Assembly (NCBI GenBank): GCA_044370475.1
Contig: JBILVK010000001.1
Coordinates: forward strand, 62,001-126,000
DNA: 64,000 bases
Reading direction: 5' to 3'
Origin: B1 sp044370475
Lineage (GTDB): Bacteria > Bacteroidota > Bacteroidia > UKL13-3
Position 1 is the first letter of the stretch. Each line of letters opens with the position of its first letter. Under the pieces are notes generated by a model. The model was not told the DNA's origin, made no database searches, and was given only the letters and a program-made list of their open reading frames with translations. Position numbers and translations under genes: made by a program. Positions 18,472-25,535 of the stretch are shown one piece after another.

Positions 18472-21003
18472 TTATTGTTTTATCATTTTAAGTAAAAATT
18501 GCGATTTCTCATTGGTCAATTTGATAAAATAAAGTCCTCTAGACAAGTCTCTAGTATCTAATTTTAAATCCCAAAAATAAGTTCCTTCTTTCACCCTTTC
18601 TCCCGAAAAATTATATATTTCAAATGCGGATCCTTCACTTAAAAATTCGCCTCCAGATAAAGTGATAAAATCTTCAAATGGATTAGGATAAATGTTGGGG
18701 CGGTCTGAACCAATGTGTGCTTCCACAAAATCAACCATGCTTAATTTAAAATAATCAGACGTGTCTGATAGGTTCAGACCAACGGCTTTTATTAAAACAA
18801 TACCCGTTGGCACTACAAACTCGCTTGCGATTACAGCAGAAACAGAGTCCAGCTGTGCCGAATACCTACCAAGCAAAATCAAACTTTTTAAAGAATCCAT
18901 GCTAAAAAAAACATCCAAAGAATCCATGCCTAAAGCGTCCCAAGTAACAACAGCATTGCCCCTTTTCATCCAAATATCGCTGGCCGTAGGCCTTAATACC
19001 TTTATATAACCAGATGCTGCCGTATCTGCTACATATGTCATATTCGAAAAATTAATACGGTCTGCCCACTCAGGAAAATCAATAAAAGGATTGCGATTCC
19101 CTTGCGTAACGGCGATAAACTCATTTCTGGCAATTTCCATACTACTAGGTGGATCTTGCCTGTGCCACTCTCTTAGTAAAGCTAAATTCTGATTCACTGG
19201 TATAGACCAATTTCGCCCTCCAATTCCATGGTAGCAAGCAGCCATGTAAAATAAAGCCCTAGCAATATCTCCCTTTTGCTCTGCTCTTGGCTCATACGCT
19301 GTTCTATTTGAACTGTCTTTACCTACAACACCAAAGCCTGTTGGAGAGGTATAAGTTGCGGTTACCACCTCATCAAACGGATTATTACTTCTTCTTGCAT
19401 TGGCATTGGCCTGATGTGCAGGAAATAAATTATGTAAGTCATTATACTCGGGCAATTCTTTAGTGGTGCCAACGGCATTTGGCCAATCTGGGTTCCCAGA
19501 ATTACTTGGCATCCAACTTTGAGGCCATGTATGCTCACGCGTTAATACAGCCCCATTGTTGCCATTTGCCCATAAAAATGGTTCATTGTATAAAAACTGG
19601 TGGTTTGTATAAACACAAGTCACTACTTTCTTGCCGGCCGATGTATCTCTTGTAAGCCATGGATTTACCAACCTAGAAATATAATTGCTATAATAAATAG
19701 TATCATGAGGATTAATCTTAGCACTTAAACTGCTCACAAAATTGGGGTTATTTGGGTTGATCCCTTGGTAATAATTGCCAAAACTGCGACCCGTACTTGT
19801 TACAGTACCAGAAATAACACCACTTTGATGATAGTTTTCATAGCCAGCTGGACCATTAAAACTATAGCAGGCAAAGGAATATTGGGTGTTTGCTAAAATA
19901 TAAGTAGGCGAAATTGCCATGGCACTATCAGAAATATACAACACTTGAGAACTACCTATATAATCTCCTACATTGTAGGTAGAACCATCCACAGGCGCAT
20001 CTGTTATGGCACCTCCTTGTTTTTTTAGCACCATAAACTTCTCTGGCCCTGGCGCACTGAATTGATAGTTGCCTACAAATCCAAAGGGCTTTAGATTTGT
20101 AAAAGTAAGATTACTCAGAATGGTACTCGGCTCTGTGGCAACTGTTCCACCAATGCCATATAAATTTAACACAAAAGGATTCTTTAATGAATCATTGCAA
20201 AATATTTTCATTTGCGCCTTTCTAGAACCTTGCGCACCGGCAGTAAACAACACAGATATATTTACAGAAGAACTTGCACTAATAAGCAAAGGTAGCCCAG
20301 CCACACTAAAATCAGCTTTTGCATCACCATAAAAAACAATGCTATCTACTGATAAAGATTGAGCCGTACCCCTATTTTCAATGGTAAATGCACTACTTGC
20401 ACTTGTTCCTATTACTGTGTTTCCACCACTCAACTGTTGAGCAGCGTTTTTAAACACAAAAATATTAGCAGAAGGTGGTGCAGGCGCTGCCTGAATTAAA
20501 ACAGAATCTAGCCCCATATTGCCACCTGGCACTCCAGATACACCACCAGGCAATTTCTGGGTATAAAAAAAACGAATATACCTTGCCGAAGCGCTAGGAA
20601 AATCTGTATACTTACTATTGTTATAATTTGTTGATGAGTTTGCCTTACTGGTAACAGACCTTAGTGTTGTCCATGTTGTACCATTTGAACTTTCTTGAAC
20701 ATCAAACTGTCCGCCCCATGCCGCACCTGCATTTTGCGGACTCAAATAATAACTCAATGCACCTGGCTTATCCGCTATTTGAATAAGCACATATTCATTA
20801 GTGGCATCCAACCTGCAAGAAAGATTATCTCCTATTCCAAAAGCATAGGTCAAATTGCCATTGGTTCCTAATCCTAATGTCCAACCAACAGGTGGGCTCC
20901 CAATACCCGGAGAGCTAAAATTCCAACTGGTTGGCAAATTCGTTTGCGCCAATAAACTGAGTTGAAATAGGACCAAAACTAGCCCAAAAAGAAATTTTTT
21001 CAT
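18472..21003 (-). CDS. T9SS-secreted endonuclease I (EndA-type) protein
   Basis: An 843-residue exported nuclease. The signal peptide is MKKFLFGLVLVLFQLSLLAQ; I placed the start at the ATG at 21003, since the longer reading frame to 21087 adds 28 residues before this signal. Residues 20-180 form a jelly-roll-like region and about 180-290 a choice-of-anchor/Ig-like domain. The endonuclease I domain (about 455-660) holds REHTWPQSW (catalytic His491), YNDLHNLFPA and RSNNPFD, all hallmarks of the beta-beta-alpha-Me EndA fold. A beta domain and a T9SS type A sorting domain (PNIYPNPFEDF, C-terminal LLKMIKQ) follow. The likely role is to cut extracellular DNA for nutrient or matrix breakdown. Two GGTYYRRACC motifs lie inside the gene and one upstream. 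Confidence 0.9.
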   Translation of the reverse strand: MKKFLFGLVLVLFQLSLLAQTNLPTSWNFSSPGIGSPPVGWTLGLGTNGNLTYAFGIGDNLSCRLDATNEYVLIQIADKPGALSYYLSPQNAGAAWGGQFDVQESSNGTTWTTLRSVTSKANSSTNYNNSKYTDFPSASARYIRFFYTQKLPGGVSGVPGGNMGLDSVLIQAAPAPPSANIFVFKNAAQQLSGGNTVIGTSASSAFTIENRGTAQSLSVDSIVFYGDAKADFSVAGLPLLISASSSVNISVLFTAGAQGSRKAQMKIFCNDSLKNPFVLNLYGIGGTVATEPSTILSNLTFTNLKPFGFVGNYQFSAPGPEKFMVLKKQGGAITDAPVDGSTYNVGDYIGSSQVLYISDSAMAISPTYILANTQYSFACYSFNGPAGYENYHQSGVISGTVTSTGRSFGNYYQGINPNNPNFVSSLSAKINPHDTIYYSNYISRLVNPWLTRDTSAGKKVVTCVYTNHQFLYNEPFLWANGNNGAVLTREHTWPQSWMPSNSGNPDWPNAVGTTKELPEYNDLHNLFPAHQANANARRSNNPFDEVVTATYTSPTGFGVVGKDSSNRTAYEPRAEQKGDIARALFYMAACYHGIGGRNWSIPVNQNLALLREWHRQDPPSSMEIARNEFIAVTQGNRNPFIDFPEWADRINFSNMTYVADTAASGYIKVLRPTASDIWMKRGNAVVTWDALGMDSLDVFFSMDSLKSLILLGRYSAQLDSVSAVIASEFVVPTGIVLIKAVGLNLSDTSDYFKLSMVDFVEAHIGSDRPNIYPNPFEDFITLSGGEFLSEGSAFEIYNFSGERVKEGTYFWDLKLDTRDLSRGLYFIKLTNEKSQFLLKMIKQ
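18702..18780. repeat. two GGTYYRRACC motifs, 69 bp apart
   Basis: GGTCTGAACC at 18702-18711 and its reverse complement GGTTCAGACC at 18771-18780, inside the endonuclease gene. A third copy is at 21092-21101, upstream of that gene. Confidence 0.6.
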
Positions 21004-21181
21004 AGAAACTGGATTTATTTTAAAAAAGCAAGGTAGCTCTTTATTCTGGCATTTTAGCAAAGCCGTTTTTCGTCCATTTTCCGCCATTCTCGGTCTGAAC
21101 CAAACTCCGATAGTGTTTTAAATGCTTTAGTTTTATTTCAAAATTTAATTTGATAACAAAAGCTTAAATAAAATTTAACTT

Positions 21182-22477
21182 ATGAATGAAGATTTACTCC
21201 AATTTGTATGGCAATACAAATACTTACTCAACAAAAAACTCATAACTACCGATGGCAGACCCTTGGAGATTATAAAACCTGGGCTGTTAAACAACGGCTC
21301 AGGTCCTGATTTCTTTAATGCCCAAATTAGGCTATCAAATACCACTTGGGTAGGAAATGTGGAAGTTCATATTAAAAGCAGCGATTGGATCAAACATAAA
21401 CACCATTTAGATAAAGCTTACGACAATGTAATCCTGCATGTAGTTTGGGAGCACGATACAGAAATCATTAATCACGAGGGTGAATTCTTGCCTACCTTAG
21501 AAATTAAAGACCTTCTTTCCAAAGAAATGATGGTAAACTACCAAAATTTAATGTTGGGAAATAATGACATTCCATGTTCGCCCATTTTTCAAAAATTACC
21601 TGCCGTTGAATGGACCTTTTGGATTGAAAAATTATCGGTAGAAAGATTAGAAAAAAAACACAACAATTTATTTGAAACATTAAACAAACTAAATGGAAAT
21701 TGGGAAGCACTTTTATATCATCAAATTGCCATTGCATTTGGCCAAAAAACGAATGCCATGCCATTTGAATTATTAAGCTTTCAACTACCAAATTCAATAT
21801 TGGGCAAATACACTTCAGACCTCATTGCAATTCAATCATTGGTGTTAGGAACAGCAGGATTTCTAAATAAAAAAATGAGCAATGAATATAATCAAACTTT
21901 ACAAAACAATTTCCAATTTCTAAGTAAAAAACATGAACTAAAATGCCTCGATAATTCAATCTGGAAATTTGGCAGAACCAGACCCGCAAACTTCCCTACA
22001 CTTAGACTATTTCAATTTGCAGAATGGATGAGAATTAACCCAAGCCCCCTCGCACAGTACATAAAATGCAATACGGTGAAAGAGGTGAAGAGTTTAACAA
22101 ATATTAAGGGAAAGCAGCAGGTTGATATTGGCGATTTACATCCAAACGGCAAAGAATCTCATATAGAAAAAGTTGCTATTTCAGAATCATTTTTTGACTC
22201 CATTTTAATCAATGCCATCATACCTGTTTTATTTGCTTATGGCAAACACAATCAACTATATTGGTTATGCAACAAAGTACAAGATTGGACATGGGAAATA
22301 CCTGCTGAAGAAAATCATATTACCAACCAATGGGAGAAGCTTGGAATTTTTAGTGCCAATGCGAAAGAATCGCAAGCATTAATTCAACTAAAAAACTATT
22401 ATTGCATAAACAAAAAATGTTTGTCATGCGCTATAGGAAACCATTTATTAAAACCTCAAAAAGAAGCTATCTATTAG
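21182..22477 (+). CDS. DUF2851 family protein
   Basis: A 431-residue cytoplasmic protein. The N-terminus carries the DUF2851 marks LLQFVWQYKYL, GSGPDFFNAQIRL and WVGNVEVHIKSSDW, then HHLDKAYDNVILHVVW. The C-terminus has a Cys cluster (YYCINKKCLSCAIG). The family is common in Bacteroidota and has no established function. The order D, then GNVEVH, then H in a strand (LHVVW) looks like a restriction-endonuclease-type core, but that is my reading only. The gene overlaps the next, small secreted-protein gene by 52 bases in another frame, so the two are probably co-transcribed. Confidence 0.85.
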   Translation: MNEDLLQFVWQYKYLLNKKLITTDGRPLEIIKPGLLNNGSGPDFFNAQIRLSNTTWVGNVEVHIKSSDWIKHKHHLDKAYDNVILHVVWEHDTEIINHEGEFLPTLEIKDLLSKEMMVNYQNLMLGNNDIPCSPIFQKLPAVEWTFWIEKLSVERLEKKHNNLFETLNKLNGNWEALLYHQIAIAFGQKTNAMPFELLSFQLPNSILGKYTSDLIAIQSLVLGTAGFLNKKMSNEYNQTLQNNFQFLSKKHELKCLDNSIWKFGRTRPANFPTLRLFQFAEWMRINPSPLAQYIKCNTVKEVKSLTNIKGKQQVDIGDLHPNGKESHIEKVAISESFFDSILINAIIPVLFAYGKHNQLYWLCNKVQDWTWEIPAEENHITNQWEKLGIFSANAKESQALIQLKNYYCINKKCLSCAIGNHLLKPQKEAIY

Positions 22478-22998
22478 TTCTTTTTTTCTTCTTTACATTT
22501 GCCCTTTTTGCACAAAATTCTATCTTATTTATTAATGCCAGCGAGGGTAAAATTATCAAGGCTAAGGTAGGGGATCAACTAAGCATTTCCTATCGCGGAT
22601 ACTTGGGTCAGACCGAAACCTTTTTAAACACTTTAACACAAGTGAATGATAGCACTTTTGTGCTGGGCAAAATAGAATCAAACACAAAACAATTCTTTGG
22701 CAAAACATCAAATAAACCAGTTTCCTATAAAGAAATTAAATACTCAGATGTAATAGCGTTTAGAAGATCTAGTCCGGGTAGGGTTATTCTAAAAGCCACC
22801 TTAACCTTGGCCACAGCCGTAGGTTCAATTTTATTATTAGATAGGCTAAATGAATCCTCAGAATTATCAGATTTTGGTAAAATTGGGGTCTCTTTAGGCA
22901 TAGGTTTAGGCATCAATATGCTTACAAACCTTGCAATGCCAGATAATCCTAAGTACAAGTTAAGTGATGGCTGGCAAATAAATCCCGTAAAAGAATAA
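22426..22998 (+). CDS. small exported protein of unknown function
   Basis: A 190-residue protein that I do not recognise. A signal peptide ends in LFFFFTFALFAQ. The soluble part begins NSILFINASEGKIIKAKVGD and reads like a small beta domain (YRGYLGQ, VLGKIES, VIAFRRSSPG). Two weakly hydrophobic Gly-rich segments follow (ATLTLATAVGSILLLD and IGVSLGIGLGINMLTNLA), typical of glycine-zipper-like membrane segments. I chose the ATG at 22426; an ATG at 22417 and a TTG at 22402 are alternatives in frame. It overlaps the end of the DUF2851 gene. It is probably an envelope protein. Confidence 0.7.
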   Translation: MRYRKPFIKTSKRSYLLVLFFFFTFALFAQNSILFINASEGKIIKAKVGDQLSISYRGYLGQTETFLNTLTQVNDSTFVLGKIESNTKQFFGKTSNKPVSYKEIKYSDVIAFRRSSPGRVILKATLTLATAVGSILLLDRLNESSELSDFGKIGVSLGIGLGINMLTNLAMPDNPKYKLSDGWQINPVKE

Positions 22999-23006
22999 TT
23001 TTTTTA

Positions 23007-23014
23007 TAACTTCG
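23007..23014 (+). promoter_or_regulatory. Bacteroidota-type -7 element (TTCG variant) for the PspC-like gene
   Basis: TAACTTCG matches TAnnTTCG, 13 bases before the ATG at 23028. It would give a very short leader. Confidence 0.4.
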
Positions 23015-23027
23015 CTCATGAAGAATT

Positions 23028-23246
23028 ATGGAAAAAATCAAATTTTTTATCGAAAAACGAGTCTTTGGAGTATGTAGCTACATGGGCGATCGTCTGGGAA
23101 TTTCCTCAGGTAAAATAAGATTGTATTTCATCTATACCTCATTTATAACAATGGGTTCTCCAATTATTATCTATTTAATTATTGCTTTTTGGCTGAATAT
23201 TAAAAAATACACCAAGCCAAGTAAAAACACTTTGTGGGAAATTTAA
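23028..23246 (+). CDS. mini PspC-domain membrane protein
   Basis: A 72-residue protein that is little more than one PspC domain. The segment VFGVCSYMGDRLGISSGKIRL is followed by a hydrophobic hairpin (FITMGSPIIIYLIIAFWL) and a basic tail. PspC domains are envelope-stress sensors in the phage-shock response and are common as short proteins in Bacteroidota. The next gene, a sensor kinase, starts 12 bases later. The pair may be linked in envelope-stress signalling, which is inferred from gene order only. Confidence 0.8.
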   Translation: MEKIKFFIEKRVFGVCSYMGDRLGISSGKIRLYFIYTSFITMGSPIIIYLIIAFWLNIKKYTKPSKNTLWEI

Positions 23247-23258
23247 TCAACCTATCCA

Positions 23259-24368
23259 TTGAGTAGAGCTAGATTAATTTTAATATTACTTAGTTTATAT
23301 ATTTTCGCTGCATTTACATGGTGGACGTATGCGCATTGCATTAACTCAAAGTTAATTTTTGAACAGAAAAAGAATCTCTTAGAATTAAATTGCTATAAGG
23401 CAAGCTTTGATTTACAAGGTGCCATAGACCAACAACTTTTTGAAGACAGCATTGGCATGAGAAAGTTCTTTGCCTCTAATTATCCTGAGTTGGAGGTAGT
23501 GATTCTTGACCCTTTTTTACCCTTGGATAATTTTATGATTAGGCCAAGTATAGATAGCTATCAGGCGCTAGAAAAAGGCCTAAATCGCAAACTATTTATG
23601 TATGTGGCGGAAGGTGTAGTGATGATGCTACTATTGCTTGTTGGTGTAATTGTTATTTACCGGAGTTTTAAAAAGGAATTGGTGCTCAATAAGCTTCAGA
23701 ATAATTTTTTGTTATCTGTTACACACGAGTTAAAAACTCCGCTCACCGCAATGAAATTGTATATGGAAACCTTGCTCAAAAGACATCTCAATCCAGAACA
23801 AATTCATACCATTGCGCAGAATTCCTTAAATGAAACAGAGCGATTAAAAGACCAAGTAGAAAAATTGCTGCTTTCTGCACAATTAGATAGCAGCAAATAT
23901 GTTTTAGACAAGCATAATATTAACCTGAGTGAGCTTACAGAGGAGTTTGTTATTAATTACAACAAGCCTAGGCCAGAAAGTGAAGCAATCGATTTAAACA
24001 TTCAAGATCAAGTAATTGTTAAAGCCGATGCAACTGCAATAGAAATGATTTTGTCTAACCTCATTGGTAATGCATTGAAATATGCTGGACCAATAGGGAA
24101 GGTAAAAGTTTCTTTAAAACAAGAAGGGAATTTTATACTATTGTCGGTAGATGATAATGGCCCTGGAATCAATGAAGACGACAAGAAAATGCTTTTTAAT
24201 AAGTTTTTTAGGATAGGGGATGAGAATACCCGAAAAACAAAAGGGACAGGCTTGGGGTTATTTATTGTAAAGCATTTGGTTCAACTACACAATGGTAAAA
24301 TAAGTGTGATTGATAATGTGCCAAATGGAACTATTTTTCAAATTAAATTAGAATCAGATGCAGACTAG
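23259..24368 (+). CDS. two-pass membrane sensor histidine kinase with TTG start
   Basis: A 369-residue class I sensor kinase. Membrane segment 1 is at about 5-23 and segment 2 at about 112-135, with a periplasmic loop of about 90 residues between. The phosphoacceptor is His156 in SVTHELKTPL; the ATPase domain has LIGNALKYA, DDNGPGIN and GTGLGLFIV. There is an in-frame stop at 23244-23246 and no ATG before residue 67, so a start at TTG 23259 is needed to keep the first membrane segment. The cognate OmpR-type regulator gene overlaps the 3' end by 11 bases. The kinase is of the small type common in Bacteroidota (RprX-like). Confidence 0.92.
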   Translation: MSRARLILILLSLYIFAAFTWWTYAHCINSKLIFEQKKNLLELNCYKASFDLQGAIDQQLFEDSIGMRKFFASNYPELEVVILDPFLPLDNFMIRPSIDSYQALEKGLNRKLFMYVAEGVVMMLLLLVGVIVIYRSFKKELVLNKLQNNFLLSVTHELKTPLTAMKLYMETLLKRHLNPEQIHTIAQNSLNETERLKDQVEKLLLSAQLDSSKYVLDKHNINLSELTEEFVINYNKPRPESEAIDLNIQDQVIVKADATAIEMILSNLIGNALKYAGPIGKVKVSLKQEGNFILLSVDDNGPGINEDDKKMLFNKFFRIGDENTRKTKGTGLGLFIVKHLVQLHNGKISVIDNVPNGTIFQIKLESDAD

Positions 24369-25074
24369 AATTTTATTAGTGGAGGATGAGGTAAATTTAC
24401 AGCATGCCATCAAATTAAACCTTGAATTGGAAGGTCATCAAGTGCAGGTCTCAGGAACTGGCACAGATGCTATTAAGCGGTTTAGAGAGCAGAAATTCGA
24501 TTTAGTGGTATTGGATATCATGCTGCCCGAAATGGACGGCTTAATGGTATGCGAAAACATTCGTATGTATGACCAGCAAATACCTGTTTTGTTTCTATCT
24601 GCCAAAAACACGCCTACAGATAGAATTAACGGCCTAAAAAAGGGTGCAGATGACTACTTAACCAAACCTTTTGAGCTAGAAGAATTGATTTTACGCATTA
24701 CTAAGCTCATTGAAAGAAGTAAGCAAATAAAAAGTAGCAATGAAAACAAGGTGCCAAAACTCTTCCATTTTGGCAATAATTGGATCAATTTTGAAAACCA
24801 TGAAGCTTCAGGCATCAACGGCAAATTTGAATTAACAAAAAAAGAAATCATGCTCATGCGCCTACTGATAGAAAACAAAGAGCAAGTAGTTAGCAGGGAG
24901 CATATCTTAAAAGTTGTTTGGGATTACACGGTTATTCCTAATACCAGAACCATAGACAACTTTATCCTTGCCTTAAGAAAATACTTTGAGGAGGACCCAA
25001 AAAATCCCGCCTTTATTCAATCTGCTAGAGGCATAGGATACAGATTCTCTTCTAACGACCAGGTATTAGTTTAA
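24358..25074 (+). CDS. OmpR/PhoB-family response regulator
   Basis: A 238-residue regulator. The receiver domain (about 4-118) has the acidic pair in VEDEVN, Asp53 in VVLDIMLPEMDG, Ser in LFLSAKN and Lys in YLTKPF. The C-terminal winged helix (about 140-235) has LTKKEIMLMRLLIENKEQVV, then VISREHIL-like VSREHILKVVW, NTRTIDNFI and ARGIGYRF. It is resemblant of RprY of Bacteroides. It overlaps the kinase gene by 11 bases and the two form a standard two-component pair. Its last 9 bases overlap the 3' end of the convergent VOC gene. The regulon cannot be read from the window. Confidence 0.93.
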   Translation: MQTRILLVEDEVNLQHAIKLNLELEGHQVQVSGTGTDAIKRFREQKFDLVVLDIMLPEMDGLMVCENIRMYDQQIPVLFLSAKNTPTDRINGLKKGADDYLTKPFELEELILRITKLIERSKQIKSSNENKVPKLFHFGNNWINFENHEASGINGKFELTKKEIMLMRLLIENKEQVVSREHILKVVWDYTVIPNTRTIDNFILALRKYFEEDPKNPAFIQSARGIGYRFSSNDQVLV

Positions 25075-25464
25075 ATCGCAATTAAACAACCAGCGAATTC
25101 CAAATTTATCGGTTATCATTCCAAAACGAGCGCCCCAAAAGGTGTCTTGTAAGGGCATGGTTATGGTGCCACCATCAGCCAAATTATTAAATACCCTATC
25201 CATCACAAATACTTCTACAAAGCTTAACATCATTTGACTATTGGCGGGAGCTTCTGTTGCTTGCAAATCATCACAACCCATGATTTCGTTTTCCTCAAAC
25301 TTCAAACTTACATGCATCACTTTATTTTCCATGCCTTCTGGAATTTCCATTGGGGAGCCTTCATAACGATTAATTTCACCCATTTCGCCTTCGAATACAT
25401 TTGAATAAAACAGAAAGGCATCTTCACAATTGCCATTGAAATTTAAGTAAGGAGCTAGTTTCAT
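25066..25464 (-). CDS. VOC-family (PhnB/glyoxalase-like) protein
   Basis: A 132-residue protein of the vicinal oxygen chelate superfamily, PhnB-like branch. It starts MKLAPYLNFNGNCEDAFLFY, then FEGEMGEINRY, VMHVSLKFEENEIMGCD, and ends with DTFWGARFGMITDKFGIRWLF, all typical of the branch. Its reaction is unknown; members are found as single cytoplasmic proteins. I placed the start at the ATG at 25464; a longer frame reaching 25503 adds 13 residues that the family lacks. The 3' end overlaps the convergent response regulator gene by 9 bases. Confidence 0.85.
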   Translation of the reverse strand: MKLAPYLNFNGNCEDAFLFYSNVFEGEMGEINRYEGSPMEIPEGMENKVMHVSLKFEENEIMGCDDLQATEAPANSQMMLSFVEVFVMDRVFNNLADGGTITMPLQDTFWGARFGMITDKFGIRWLFNCDLN

Positions 25465-25535
25465 AAATAATTTATTAAGTGAGGCAAAAGAAACCAGACT
25501 CATGGTAAAAAACCATGACTTTGCTCATGCGCTTT

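Noticed and set aside
25501..25517. Hairpin CATGGT-loop-ACCATG between uvrA and the VOC gene
   Set aside because: Only 6 bp of stem and no T run after it, so not supported as a terminator.
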